NCBI RefSeq assembly: GCF_000814325.1
Contig: NZ_JPHF01000004.1
Location: forward strand, 124,001 to 188,000
DNA from: Flavihumibacter sp. ZG627
GTDB taxonomy: Bacteria > Bacteroidota > Bacteroidia > Chitinophagales > Chitinophagaceae
Direction: 5' to 3'
Length of the DNA: 64,000 nucleotides
The notes under the pieces are model-generated. The model was not told the origin of the DNA and did no database searches. It worked only from the letters and a program-made list of their open reading frames with translations. Shown piece after piece: positions 24,421 to 34,611 of the stretch. Each line of letters starts with the position of its first letter. Position 1 is the stretch's first letter. The position numbers and the translations under genes were made by a program.

Positions 24421-27400
24421 TCAGAAACGAACATTCAGGTTTAAACCTATGTTGCGGGTGGAAGGAGTTTGGAGGTTATCGCTTCCCGGATCCGGATCCA
24501 CATTATCAAGTTCTGAAACCAGGAAGAGGTTTCTTCCCACTGCAGATACAGAAGCGGATTGAATTTTATTACCAAGCCATTTTGTTGGGAGTTGCCATGT
24601 TAGGGAAACCTCACGTAGTTTGAGAAAGCTCTGTGAATAGTAATGGTAGTTATTATCGATGGCGTTACTGGTGCTGATCATATAATCGATATAGTTGACT
24701 CCTTTGGTATTCGGGGCAAACTTCCTTGTGTCACTGAGTACATTTCCATCTCCATCATACGTTATTTCGCCGGCGGTCACCACAACACCCTGCCCAATCC
24801 ATGAGTTGATCCCTTCATTAGCATCATCCCTGTATTGGTTTACTGTTCCTGGATGTGTTCCGCCCCACCACATTTTCTGGTTGGTGGTTGAATACATCAA
24901 TCCTCCGATACGGCCATCAACCAGGAATTTGAAAGAGAAATTCTTATAGTTGAAGCTGTTCTCCAATCCATAGACCAGGTCGGGGTTTGCATCACCCACA
25001 TATCTTGTGAAATTATCCCATCTGGGGAAGCCATTGCTGTTGTAAACCACATTACCGGCACCATCCGTTTCATATTTCCAGTCGAAGATTCGATCGGTGC
25101 GCTCACCCACCCTGATCTTATTGAGTTGTTCTGCTCCTCCGTAAATAGCGGTTAGATAGCGGCGATAATTACTGAGGTTAGCATTGATATCCCATCTGAA
25201 AATGCTTGTCTTTACAGGGTTGGCATTAACCATTACTTCAAATCCTTTACGTTTATATTCATTTCCATTCTCCAACCTTGATGTATAACCGCTGGTTTCA
25301 GAAACAGGAATTGAAACGATGTTGTTATAATCACGACTCTGGTAATAAGTGGCATCAACGCCAAGGCGGCCGTTGAAAAGTTTCAGCTCTAATCCTGCTT
25401 CCCAGCTATCCGATGTTTGTGGTTTTATATCAGGATTGATCTGTGCACTTCCATATGCCAGAGCAGGTGTATTATTCCAGCTTGTACCTTTATCATAAGC
25501 CTGAAGAAATCCATATGTATAGGCATTATCATTCAGTGTGCCACTGCTCACGCGCGACCAGGAACCTCTTGCTTTCAGATAGCTTATCTGTGATGGAAGA
25601 TCAAGGAGATTTGAAAGTATCACTGCTCCAGAAACGGATGGATAAAAATAACTGTTGTTACCAACCGGTAAGGTGGAGATCTTATCCTGCCTTCCGGTAA
25701 GTGTCAGGTAAAAGCTATTTCTATAATCAAGGTCAACATATCCATATAGGCTGCTGGTTCTTCTCTCCTCAACACCGTTAGACCCCTGTATGGGATTGGC
25801 GGAGTTGGAGAGGTTATAAAAACCGGGAACTGTTAGTCCATCTGTACTTGCAGACTGGTACCGATGGTTGCGATAATAATTAGATGCACCAGCCTGTGCA
25901 TTGATATTAAACTCACCCAGGTTCTTACGATAAGCAAGCATCAGGTCAGAAATGATATCTAGATAATTTACAGTTGAGGTACTGAAGTTGCCTCTTGAAA
26001 TATTACTATAACCAACATAACTGTTAGGCTCTTTATATGACCTGTTGAGTGCATAACCGTTGAGGCCATTTCTGAGTTTCAGGCTAAATGATTCAGAGAG
26101 ATCATAGTTGAGATCAAGCGCACCAAAGTAGTTATCCTTGTGATATCCCCGGAGGTATTCATAAGCCTGGAAGTATGGGTTATTATACCAGGAAATATTG
26201 TAATGATTCTGCTGGATGCCTTCCTTTCCGGGCACCCAGTAGTTACGGAGCTTTCTTACATCCACATCAGGTCCGGTCCATAGTACAAGGTTGTAAAGAT
26301 AATTAGTTGGCCCATACCCGGTTTCCGGAAAATTATCAGTGTATTCGCGATTATAAGTGAATCGGGAATCCATGCTGAACCTGGAGCTAAGCTTATAATT
26401 TCCCGCAAGGCTGAAGGATGTGTTATTAAGGCTTGTGTTGGGCACCACACCATTTTGGTAGATATGGCCTGCAGAAGCCCTGAAACTCCCATTATCAGAA
26501 GCTTTGGTAATGCTGATGTTGTTGCTGACGATAAGTCCGGTTTCAAAGAAGTTGCGAACATTATCCTGCCCACGGGAAAGGAATGGCGTAGGGATTCTTT
26601 CTCCCGTAACGGGGTCAACCGGACTATCAAACTGGGTAGTCTCAAAATAACCGCTGGAGGTAGATGCATCACGCTGGTTAAGTTTGGGACCCCATATCCA
26701 TCCACCACCTTCTGTTCCACCGCCGCTTCCATCTACGAAGGCATATTTCCCTTTATTACCATTGCCATAGGTGGTTTGCACATCGGGTATACGGATAAAC
26801 CCGGTTTGAGCAAGTATGGATGAATTAACTTCAATGCTAAGCTGATTGCCTTTACCTCTTTTTGTGCTGATCATGATGGCGCCGTTCTGGCCAATGGAGC
26901 CATAGAGTGCTGATGCAGCAGGACCTTTAAGTACACTGATATTCTCCACATCATCGGCGTTGATCTTCCACATGTCGGCCGATTGATCAGGAATACCATC
27001 GATAACAATCAGGGGTTTTCGGCCACGAAGCGAAAGGCCAGCATCCTGGAAAAGGTCGGTGGAGTTATTGATCTGTAAGCCGGCCACCCGCCCCGTGAGT
27101 GAGTTCACCACATTAGGCTCACGCGCCTTCACGAGGTTTTCTCCCTTTACATCCTGTAATGCATAGCCAAGTCTGGCTTTTTCTTTCTTGATACCAAGAG
27201 CAGTAACAACCACTTCCTGCATATCAGAAGATTCAGCCACCATCACGATTTCAAGATTTCCAGCAGCATTCACTTTAATGGTTTGTTGGGCATAGCCAAC
27301 AGAACTAAGGACCAGTTCATCACCCACTGCTGCTAAAATTGAAAAGAGTCCGGATTCATCCGAAACAGTAGTTTGACCTGAGGCAGATCGCTGTACAGTA

Positions 27401-27531
27401 ACTCCTGGAATGCCCTTTCCATTTGTTTTGTCTGTAACGGAACCTTTGACTTGTATATCCTGGGCAAGGATGTTGTGAGATAGCATAATAAGGATGCAAA
27501 AAGAAAGCACACGGGTGAAGATGATTCGCAT
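24421..27531 (-). CDS. SusC/RagA-family TonB-linked outer-membrane transporter
   Basis: A 1036-residue TonB-dependent transporter. The signal peptide MRIIFTRVLSFCILIMLSHN begins at the chosen ATG (27531); an upstream ATG at 27570 would add 13 residues. After it come a CarboxypepD-regulatory-like domain (VKGSVTDKTNGKGIPGVTV, about 30-105), a plug domain with NSLTGRVAGLQINNSTD and VLKGPAASALYGSIGQNG (about 110-235), and a 22-stranded barrel ending RNIGLNLNVRF. No anti-sigma or sigma factor gene is nearby. It is first in the operon SusC-SusD-phosphodiesterase. Confidence 0.93.
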   Translation of the reverse strand: MRIIFTRVLSFCILIMLSHNILAQDIQVKGSVTDKTNGKGIPGVTVQRSASGQTTVSDESGLFSILAAVGDELVLSSVGYAQQTIKVNAAGNLEIVMVAESSDMQEVVVTALGIKKEKARLGYALQDVKGENLVKAREPNVVNSLTGRVAGLQINNSTDLFQDAGLSLRGRKPLIVIDGIPDQSADMWKINADDVENISVLKGPAASALYGSIGQNGAIMISTKRGKGNQLSIEVNSSILAQTGFIRIPDVQTTYGNGNKGKYAFVDGSGGGTEGGGWIWGPKLNQRDASTSSGYFETTQFDSPVDPVTGERIPTPFLSRGQDNVRNFFETGLIVSNNISITKASDNGSFRASAGHIYQNGVVPNTSLNNTSFSLAGNYKLSSRFSMDSRFTYNREYTDNFPETGYGPTNYLYNLVLWTGPDVDVRKLRNYWVPGKEGIQQNHYNISWYNNPYFQAYEYLRGYHKDNYFGALDLNYDLSESFSLKLRNGLNGYALNRSYKEPNSYVGYSNISRGNFSTSTVNYLDIISDLMLAYRKNLGEFNINAQAGASNYYRNHRYQSASTDGLTVPGFYNLSNSANPIQGSNGVEERRTSSLYGYVDLDYRNSFYLTLTGRQDKISTLPVGNNSYFYPSVSGAVILSNLLDLPSQISYLKARGSWSRVSSGTLNDNAYTYGFLQAYDKGTSWNNTPALAYGSAQINPDIKPQTSDSWEAGLELKLFNGRLGVDATYYQSRDYNNIVSIPVSETSGYTSRLENGNEYKRKGFEVMVNANPVKTSIFRWDINANLSNYRRYLTAIYGGAEQLNKIRVGERTDRIFDWKYETDGAGNVVYNSNGFPRWDNFTRYVGDANPDLVYGLENSFNYKNFSFKFLVDGRIGGLMYSTTNQKMWWGGTHPGTVNQYRDDANEGINSWIGQGVVVTAGEITYDGDGNVLSDTRKFAPNTKGVNYIDYMISTSNAIDNNYHYYSQSFLKLREVSLTWQLPTKWLGNKIQSASVSAVGRNLFLVSELDNVDPDPGSDNLQTPSTRNIGLNLNVRF

Positions 27532-27674
27532 AAGCTGTAAGTAGTTTCGAGGCACGAAATTCCCATTCACAGATTATGCAGATGTTAACGCAAGAAGAAC
27601 TTTGCATGAACAAGCAATAAATAAAATAAGGATATGAAAACAATAAAATCAGCAACTTTATTAAAAGGATTCAT

Positions 27675-27989
27675 ATGGTCAATTCACAAACAGTAAGGAA
27701 CATTGCACTGTCGCTGGAGGGCACTGTTGAATTACCTCATTTTGAAAAGACAAGCTTCAGGTTGAAAAAAAAGATCTATGCAACCATGGACGAAAAAATG
27801 CAGGTTGTTACCATTAAGCTCAATGAAATTGACCAGAGCATTTTTGTTGCAATAGACAAAGTAATGATCTACCGGGTGCCAAATAAATGGGGCCTGAAGG
27901 GATGGACCATCATTGATCTGAAAAAAGTAAATATGGAGCTCCTTGAAGAAGCCTTGGGAAAAGCCTGGCAAACCCTGAAAGGTGCTTAA
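27675..27989 (+). CDS. MmcQ/YjbR-family protein
   Basis: A 104-residue small cytoplasmic protein of the MmcQ/YjbR family (double-wing, CyaY-like fold). Conserved features are the start VRNIALSLEGTVELPHFEK and the end WTIIDLKKVNMELLEEAL, with a K-I-Y-A-T-M segment between. Biological role is not established; annotations as DNA-binding are by fold. Its last 4 bp overlap the convergent esterase gene. Confidence 0.85.
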   Translation: MVNSQTVRNIALSLEGTVELPHFEKTSFRLKKKIYATMDEKMQVVTIKLNEIDQSIFVAIDKVMIYRVPNKWGLKGWTIIDLKKVNMELLEEALGKAWQTLKGA

Positions 27990-28801
27990 CTTTTTTCATT
28001 AAAGAATTCATGCATAAACAGCAATTGGTATTTAACTGCCTGTTGCCAGTAGGGCCAATTGTGAACACCCGGCCGCACTATATAATCATGCTGAATATTA
28101 CGATACAAAAGTTGTTGGTGCAGGTTTTCATTAACCTCATAAAAAAAGTCACCGGTGCCACAATCAATTATAAGTTTTAATGATTTTGGCGGAATAAGGT
28201 GAAGCATGTTTATCACTGTATGCTTCTCCCACTGTTCGGGTTGAAGGGAATATTCGCCTAATCTTTTTGCCATATCCCAGTTATGAGGAAAGGGTCGGAT
28301 ATCCACTCCGCCACTCATGCTTCCTGCAGCCCCAAATACAGACTGGTGGCGTATTGCAAGATAAAGAGCTCCATGACCGCCCATGCTTAGTCCGGTGATG
28401 GCACGTCCTTTACGATCTTTAATGGTTTTGTATTTAGCGTCGATCCATTCAACCAATTCTTTCGATATATAGGTTTCGTATTTAAAAGTTGTATCGATTT
28501 TACTATCCCAATACCAGCTTCCGAAACCACCATCCGGGCAAACGATCATCATGTTAAATTGATCTGCCAGCTTCTCAAATCCGGGTGCCTTAGTTATCCA
28601 GCCAGCATAATTGTCGCTGTACCCATGAAGCAGGTAAACAACAGGTAATTCTTTGAGGCTATTATAATTTTTGGGTCTTATAACAACTGCCTTAATCTCC
28701 TTCTTCATGGAAGAGCTATAAGTAATAACAGTATCAACAATAGCGCAGTTTCCGGAATTAAATGCAAGGAGAAAGATAATTAACGAGCAAAATAATTTCA
28801 C
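27986..28801 (-). CDS. Secreted esterase (esterase-D / feruloyl-esterase-like alpha/beta hydrolase)
   Basis: A 271-residue exported member of the PF00756 esterase family. The signal peptide runs to about residue 18 (FLLAFNSGNCA). Motifs are LPVVYLLHGYSDNYAGW (oxyanion region), ITGLSMGGHGALYLA (nucleophile Ser elbow), IDCGTGDFFYEVN (acid) and VRPGVHNWPYW (catalytic His). The natural ester is unknown; relatives include acetyl- and feruloyl-esterases and S-formylglutathione hydrolases, but the signal peptide argues for an extracytoplasmic role. Confidence 0.85.
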   Translation of the reverse strand: MKLFCSLIIFLLAFNSGNCAIVDTVITYSSSMKKEIKAVVIRPKNYNSLKELPVVYLLHGYSDNYAGWITKAPGFEKLADQFNMMIVCPDGGFGSWYWDSKIDTTFKYETYISKELVEWIDAKYKTIKDRKGRAITGLSMGGHGALYLAIRHQSVFGAAGSMSGGVDIRPFPHNWDMAKRLGEYSLQPEQWEKHTVINMLHLIPPKSLKLIIDCGTGDFFYEVNENLHQQLLYRNIQHDYIVRPGVHNWPYWQQAVKYQLLFMHEFFNEKS

Positions 28802-28842
28802 GGCTTTGTTTATTTGTTTGTGAACGAATATACTGATGACAT

Positions 28843-30021
28843 TTATAAATGCGACTTCAGCAAGGCGGAAAACATTGTATCAGCCTTTTGGTCATAGCCT
28901 TTCAATGTACGCGAGCTGATCAGTTCAAGGTTAAAGTTCTCTTCCAGGAACTGAACATTTTCTTCGTTTTCACTCCGGAAAACAGAGCAGGTAATATAAA
29001 GGAAATAACCGCCCGGCATTAGTTTCGGAATTGCATTAGAGATGATCTTCTTTTGCAGGGCACTATAATCATTTATAGAGGAAGCATTAAAATAATATAG
29101 CTGTTCGGGATTGCGACCCCAGGTTCCGCTACCGGTACAGGGAACATCTGCAATGATCAGATCCTGCAAAGGCAGTAGGTTATACCGCTCCCCGATCTGT
29201 TTTGCTGAGGTAAGGGAAAGATCAGCAACAAAACCATCGTAGGAGTAAATGCCAGCCTGCTTAAACCGCTGAATGAGGTTCTGCAATATTGAGGAGCGTA
29301 TGTCTGTTACGGTGAAAGTAATACCCGGCATACGATCAAAGGCAAGCATTGTTTTACCTCCACTTGCTGCGCAGCAATCCCATATTCTTACATCCTCTCT
29401 GCCAACTAGATCCTTTGATACGAGGTCAATCATTTCACCTATGCGCTGTGAGTTAAGATCCTGAACCACTACTTCTTTATTCATTTCAAAGTGATCTTCC
29501 ACTTTAAACCCGTTGGGCAAACGCAGGGTATTTTCACCATCGATTCTAAAGGGAGTGGTCAGTTGCTCCAGCTTTCTTATGATTGATTTCTTATATCCCG
29601 GTCTTATCCGCAGAAACAGATCAGGCTGAACGAGATGCGAGGCTGAAAAAGCTTCTGCCTCAATGCCTTCGCTGAGCAAATCAGTCCACGGAAAGATGGT
29701 TAATTGAAGGCATGATATTTTCTCACCCAGTGGCAGACTTGCTTTTTCATTCCACTCTTCGTGAAGGGCCGCCAGTAAAGGATTGGGTTCCTCAGAACAG
29801 AGATAGAGTGCCAGCAGTAATCGTTCTTCAGCTACCATTTCTCTGCAAGCATAGCCCAGCCGGAACCAGCAATAACAAAGCTGCGCGATCTGTTTACGAT
29901 CGCGCGAGCCGTGTTTTTTATTTGTACTGAAATAGTTCTTTAGAAAATGTACAAATGGCATCTCGCCTTTGTATGTGTGCAGCAACTGAAGTGCTGTATT
30001 AACATGTGCCCTTGCAAACAT
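28843..30021 (-). CDS. RsmB/NOP-family RNA m5C methyltransferase
   Basis: A SAM-dependent cytosine-C5 RNA methyltransferase of the Fmu/RsmB group (392 residues). The N-terminal NusB-like or PUA-like helical part (about 1-140) is followed by the Rossmann methyltransferase domain: motif I DCCAASGGKTMLAFD (about 218-232), motif IV ADVPCTGSGTWGRN with the PC cysteine, and motif VI ITCSVFRSENEENV with the TC catalytic cysteine. Its start overlaps the odhB stop by one base (TAATG), so it is translationally coupled to the 2-oxoglutarate dehydrogenase operon. The rRNA target is not proven. Confidence 0.88.
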   Translation of the reverse strand: MFARAHVNTALQLLHTYKGEMPFVHFLKNYFSTNKKHGSRDRKQIAQLCYCWFRLGYACREMVAEERLLLALYLCSEEPNPLLAALHEEWNEKASLPLGEKISCLQLTIFPWTDLLSEGIEAEAFSASHLVQPDLFLRIRPGYKKSIIRKLEQLTTPFRIDGENTLRLPNGFKVEDHFEMNKEVVVQDLNSQRIGEMIDLVSKDLVGREDVRIWDCCAASGGKTMLAFDRMPGITFTVTDIRSSILQNLIQRFKQAGIYSYDGFVADLSLTSAKQIGERYNLLPLQDLIIADVPCTGSGTWGRNPEQLYYFNASSINDYSALQKKIISNAIPKLMPGGYFLYITCSVFRSENEENVQFLEENFNLELISSRTLKGYDQKADTMFSALLKSHL

Positions 30022-31610
30022 TATACTTCGAGCAAGGTCTTAACCGGATCCTTACCAAAGAGGAGCAATTCAGGCGTTTCCAGCAATTCTTTCACACGAA
30101 CAAGGAAACCAACGGATTCGCGTCCATCAATGATGCGGTGATCATAACTCAGTGCCAGGTACATCATTTGTTTCACCACTACCTGTCCATTTATAGCCAT
30201 TGGTCTTTCCTGGATCTTATGCATTCCAAGGATAGCTGATTGTGGTATATTGATTATTGGTGTACTCATAAGTGATCCGAAAACACCACCATTTGTGATT
30301 GTGAATGTACCACCAGTCATCTCCTCCATGGTGAGCTTATTGTCGCGCGCTTTTGTTGCAAGCTCCACCACTTTCTTCTCAATGCCTGCCATACTTAGGC
30401 TTTCGGCATTTCGGATAACAGGAACCACCAGCCCTTTTGGAGCGGAAACTGCAATAGATATATCACAGTAATCGTGATAAATAATGGAATCGCCATCGAT
30501 ATACGCATTCACTGCCGGCCATTCCTGCAAGGCATAACAAACTGCCTTTGTAAAGAAACTCATGAATCCAAGATTTACACCGTGGGCTTCTTTGAACTTG
30601 TCCTTGTACTTAGAGCGTATTGCCATAACAGGGCCCATATCCACCTCATTAAAAGTGGTGAGCATAGCGGTAGTATTCTTTGCCTCCACCAGCCGGCGTG
30701 AAACCGTCTTGCGGAGGTTACTCATCTTCTCACGTTTTTCATTACGTGTGAACATTTCAGCACCAGGCTTGCGGCCTGGATTATTAAGCGCTTCCATTAC
30801 ATCCTGCTTCATGATCTTACCACCAGATCCACTTGCGCTTACTGACTTTGGATCAACTTTTTTATCAGCGATAATTGCTGCAGCAACAGGACTTGCCTTA
30901 ATGTCATTCGGAATTGAGGTAACGGGTGCATTGGCTGCAGAAGGCTTTGTACCGGGTTCTGCTGATTTAGATGCAGGCGCTGTTGCTGCTGATGCAGCCG
31001 ATGGCACGGCAACATCAGAATTAATTGTAGCAACAACATCCCCTATTTTCAAGGTATCACCTTCTTTGGCAACCGGACTTAGCTGACCAGCTTCTTCTGC
31101 ATTCAATTCAAATGTTGCTTTCTCACTTTCCAGTTCACATAATATTTCATCACGCTGAACAAGATCACCTTCTTTTTTTAACCACTTCACAAGGGTCACT
31201 TCAGTGATGGACTCTCCCACCGTGGGAACTTTCATTTCAATAACACCCTTGCCTGCTGCCTTTGCTTGCTCCCCATCATTTTTAGCACGAACTTTTTCGG
31301 CAGTCTCATCTTTTTGAATGCTGGCGGGTTCTGCAGCCTCGGCTTTGGCTGGTTCAGTGGATCCGGCCGGAGCTGCTGTTGATTCATCAATGGAAGCAAC
31401 GAGATCGCCAATTTTAAGTGTATCGCCTTCCTCAGCCTTTGTTACCAATGTTCCGGCACGTTCGGCATTGAGTTCAAAGGTTGCTTTTTCACTCTCAAGT
31501 TCGGCAATGACCTCGTCACGTTGAACATAAGAGCCATTAGGCTTTAGCCATTTTACGAGCGTCACTTCAGTGATGGATTCGCCTACTGTAGGAACTTTGA
31601 TATCGATCAT
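30021..31610 (-). CDS. sucB: 2-oxoglutarate dehydrogenase E2 (dihydrolipoyl succinyltransferase), two lipoyl domains
   Basis: Core enzyme of the 2-oxoglutarate dehydrogenase complex, transferring succinyl groups to CoA. The 529-residue protein has two lipoyl domains (about 1-77 and 123-200). Each carries the lipoylation motif [12 protein letters not shown]; the two are highly alike in sequence. An Ala/Pro/Glu-rich linker joins them. The peripheral subunit-binding domain is at about 240-275 ([16 protein letters not shown]). The catalytic domain ends with the HxxxDG motif [11 protein letters not shown]. It lies 69 bp downstream of sucA on the same strand. Confidence 0.93.
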   Translation of the reverse strand: MIDIKVPTVGESITEVTLVKWLKPNGSYVQRDEVIAELESEKATFELNAERAGTLVTKAEEGDTLKIGDLVASIDESTAAPAGSTEPAKAEAAEPASIQKDETAEKVRAKNDGEQAKAAGKGVIEMKVPTVGESITEVTLVKWLKKEGDLVQRDEILCELESEKATFELNAEEAGQLSPVAKEGDTLKIGDVVATINSDVAVPSAASAATAPASKSAEPGTKPSAANAPVTSIPNDIKASPVAAAIIADKKVDPKSVSASGSGGKIMKQDVMEALNNPGRKPGAEMFTRNEKREKMSNLRKTVSRRLVEAKNTTAMLTTFNEVDMGPVMAIRSKYKDKFKEAHGVNLGFMSFFTKAVCYALQEWPAVNAYIDGDSIIYHDYCDISIAVSAPKGLVVPVIRNAESLSMAGIEKKVVELATKARDNKLTMEEMTGGTFTITNGGVFGSLMSTPIINIPQSAILGMHKIQERPMAINGQVVVKQMMYLALSYDHRIIDGRESVGFLVRVKELLETPELLLFGKDPVKTLLEV

Positions 31611-31679
31611 ACGTTTCAGTTATTGAACTTGAGCTATTTGTTTATTCTTAATTCTTTAGTCTGCATTAATAATTGCATA

Positions 31680-34439
31680 TCATATCCCAAAGGCAGTCTC
31701 AATGATCTCTGACTGCTCCTGGGTATGAACCTTCATGTATCCCGTTGCAGTAGAAGCACTTGGCTGGCGACTGATTACGCCAAAATTAATATTTGCCAGG
31801 TTCATTTTCAGAAAGGATGCAGCACCCATATTGAGTGGTTCTTCCTGCACCCAGAACCAGGTGGCTTTATTATATTTCCTGTAAAGATTATCCAGTTGTT
31901 TTTGAGGAAGTGGATATAATTGTTCCACTCTTATGATGGCAACATCTTTCACGCCATCTTTATGCTGCTTAGCTGCCAGGTCAAAATAAACCTTACCACT
32001 GCAGAACAATATCTTCTTAACGGAAGCTGCGTCTCCAACAAATACATCATCTATCACTTCCTGGAACTGACCGCTGGTAAAGGCTGCCTTTTCAGAATAG
32101 GAATCAGGCAGGCGAAGATTTGCTTTTGGAGAGAAATTGATCATTGGTTTGCGGAAGGGCCATTTGATTTGCCGACGCAACGCATGGAAGAAATTAGCTG
32201 CTGTAGTGATATTGGTGATTACCATATTCAGTTCTGCACACATCTGCAGAAAACGTTCGAGGCGCGCCGAACTATGCTCTGGTCCCTGACCTTCATAACC
32301 ATGGGGTAAAAGCATCACCACACCGTTCATCCGATTCCATTTTTGTTCACCGGCAGCAATGAACTGGTCTATCATGGTTTGAGCGCCATTGCAAAAATCT
32401 CCAAACTGAGCCTCCCATAATACCAGTGAATTTGGACTGGCAAATGCATATCCGTACTCAAAACCAAGTACGCCGTATTCACTCAACAATGAGTTGAAAA
32501 TGCGGAACTGTGCCGTTGCGCCTTCAATGCGGCTGAGCCTGTTATAAGGTTTATCGGTTACTTCATCGCGTAATACAGCATGCCTGTGGCTAAAGGTGCC
32601 TCTACGAACGTCCTGCCCACTCATCCGCACATCATGCCCTTCCAGCAAGAGGCTGGCATAGGCCATCAATTCACCCGTTGCCCAGTCAAGCTTTCCTTCC
32701 TCTCTAAACAAGCGCACTTTATCCTGGATGATCTTTTCAACTTTCTTAAGAGGTTTAAAATCATCGGGCCATTGCATGATGGCATCAAATAACTTATCGA
32801 AAGCCTCAACAGAAATTGCTGTGTCCGGGCTCTTGTCAAAATCTGTTTCTACTGCACGACGCAAACTCTTCCAGGCCAATTCAGGCTGCTGATATTTATA
32901 TGGAAGAGGATTCTGCTTTACTTCATCGAGCCTCTCCTGAAGATCAGCCCAGAACTTTTTCTCCATCTCCTGTGCTAGTCCACGGGCATTTTCATTTCCA
33001 TCTTCCATCAGGAAGTGGGTATAAACTTCACGGGGGTTTTGGTGCTTATCGATCAATGCATAGAGACCTGGCTGGGTAAACTTTGGATCATCACCTTCAT
33101 TATGACCATGGCGACGATAACAAACCATGTCAATAAAAATATCAGAATTGAATTGTTGGCGATAGCGGGTGGCAATTTCTACACATTTCACTACTGCTTC
33201 AGCGTCATCTCCATTTACATGAAGTACAGGGGCCTGAACTGTTGCGGCAAGAGAAGTACAATAATCAGAACTGCGTGCATCATCAAAGTCGGTAGTAAAT
33301 CCAATTTGGTTATTGATAACAAAATGTATGGTGCCTCCGGTATAATAACCTTCCAGCTTGCTCATCTGAAGTACTTCATATACAATGCCCTGCCCTGCAA
33401 TTGAGGCATCCCCATGGATAAGGATGGGTAAAATCTGGTCATAATTACTGTTGTAAAGAATGTCTGCCTTAGCACGCGCCAATCCCACTACCACCGGATC
33501 AACGGCTTCAAGATGTGAGGGGTTTGGTGCCAGTTTAAGGTGAACTGTTTTGCCTTCATCTGTTTTCACATCAGAGCTATACCCCATGTGGTATTTTACA
33601 TCACCGCTTCCCATGGTCTGGTCCATAACGGCCGTTCCCTCAAATTCACTGAAAATATGTTCATAAGTTTTGCCAAGTATGTTGGCAAGGATATTAAGGC
33701 GACCGCGATGTGCCATCCCTATAACCACTTCCTTAACACCCATTGATCCGGCAGTATTGATGATTGCATCCAATGCCGCAATAGTTGTTTCACCACCTTC
33801 AAGGGAAAACCTTTTTTGTCCGATGTACTTTGTATGGAGAAACTTCTCAAATATCACTCCCTGGTTTAGCTTCTCCAGAATCCGGCGTCTTTTCTCCAGA
33901 GGAAGGTCCTGGGTGAATTCCTTCTCCATGGCATTGGTAAGGAAATCCACTTTTGCCTGATCACTGATATATTTGAATTCGATTCCAACATGGCTGGCAT
34001 ATGCATTCTGCAGATGATTCAGGATATTCCTGAGTTCTGTGGTACCCAGTCCCACCCTGTGGCCCGCATGAAATTTCCGGTCCAGATCTGCATCTGTAAA
34101 GCCAAAAAATGCAAGGTCGAGGTTTGCACCCCTGTCGCGACGCTTTCGAATTGGATTGGTTTTGGCAACCAGATGACCTTTGTTGCGATATCCCAGGATG
34201 AGCCGGTAAGCGCTTATTTCCTTCTGAATATCAAAATCAGGCGGAAGCTCAGCCACTGCCGTGGTTCCATTATCAGATGATGATCTGGCTGCTGGCACAC
34301 CACCGTTTATGGCAAAATCAAATCCTTCAAAAAACTTACGATACTCCGGGTCTACACTGCCGGGATCTTTTACAAAATCCTGATACAGAGACTCTATATA
34401 TGCCGGGGATGAACTTGTGATAAACGAAAAATCCTTCAT
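31680..34439 (-). CDS. sucA: 2-oxoglutarate dehydrogenase E1 component
   Basis: Thiamine-diphosphate-dependent decarboxylase of 2-oxoglutarate in the TCA cycle. From the chosen ATG at 34439 (MKDFSFITSSSPAYIESLY) the protein is 919 residues, normal for OdhA/SucA; the upstream ATG at 34508 adds 23 atypical residues. Motifs include VIGMAHRGRLNILANI, the ThDP-binding IHGDASIAGQGIVYEVLQMS and NNQIGFTT, CYRRHGHNEGDDP, and the transketolase-like C-terminal half with LLPHGYEGQGPEHSSARLER. First gene of the sucA-sucB-methyltransferase operon. Confidence 0.96.
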   Translation of the reverse strand: MKDFSFITSSSPAYIESLYQDFVKDPGSVDPEYRKFFEGFDFAINGGVPAARSSSDNGTTAVAELPPDFDIQKEISAYRLILGYRNKGHLVAKTNPIRKRRDRGANLDLAFFGFTDADLDRKFHAGHRVGLGTTELRNILNHLQNAYASHVGIEFKYISDQAKVDFLTNAMEKEFTQDLPLEKRRRILEKLNQGVIFEKFLHTKYIGQKRFSLEGGETTIAALDAIINTAGSMGVKEVVIGMAHRGRLNILANILGKTYEHIFSEFEGTAVMDQTMGSGDVKYHMGYSSDVKTDEGKTVHLKLAPNPSHLEAVDPVVVGLARAKADILYNSNYDQILPILIHGDASIAGQGIVYEVLQMSKLEGYYTGGTIHFVINNQIGFTTDFDDARSSDYCTSLAATVQAPVLHVNGDDAEAVVKCVEIATRYRQQFNSDIFIDMVCYRRHGHNEGDDPKFTQPGLYALIDKHQNPREVYTHFLMEDGNENARGLAQEMEKKFWADLQERLDEVKQNPLPYKYQQPELAWKSLRRAVETDFDKSPDTAISVEAFDKLFDAIMQWPDDFKPLKKVEKIIQDKVRLFREEGKLDWATGELMAYASLLLEGHDVRMSGQDVRRGTFSHRHAVLRDEVTDKPYNRLSRIEGATAQFRIFNSLLSEYGVLGFEYGYAFASPNSLVLWEAQFGDFCNGAQTMIDQFIAAGEQKWNRMNGVVMLLPHGYEGQGPEHSSARLERFLQMCAELNMVITNITTAANFFHALRRQIKWPFRKPMINFSPKANLRLPDSYSEKAAFTSGQFQEVIDDVFVGDAASVKKILFCSGKVYFDLAAKQHKDGVKDVAIIRVEQLYPLPQKQLDNLYRKYNKATWFWVQEEPLNMGAASFLKMNLANINFGVISRQPSASTATGYMKVHTQEQSEIIETAFGI

Positions 34440-34561
34440 ATGAGAAGCCCTTTTGGGTCTTATTTTGGGTATGCAAATATCGGGGAAAAGATGGAGAAGT
34501 TTGCCCAAATCGCATAGCTTTACTCAGTCGTGGAGTCAATAGAAAAAAATCAAGGTTTTAT

Positions 34562-34592
34562 TTTGTTGTTCCATCTATGCTCGCTACCTTTG
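34562..34592 (+). promoter_or_regulatory. Canonical Bacteroidota promoter of rpsT
   Basis: A -33 TTTG (34562-34565) and a -7 TACCTTTG (34585-34592) are separated by 19 nt, the textbook spacing for Bacteroidota sigma-ABfr promoters. The implied start is about 15 nt before the rpsT ATG. Confidence 0.75.
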
Positions 34593-34611
34593 CCGTCCTA
34601 AATTTTGAAGA

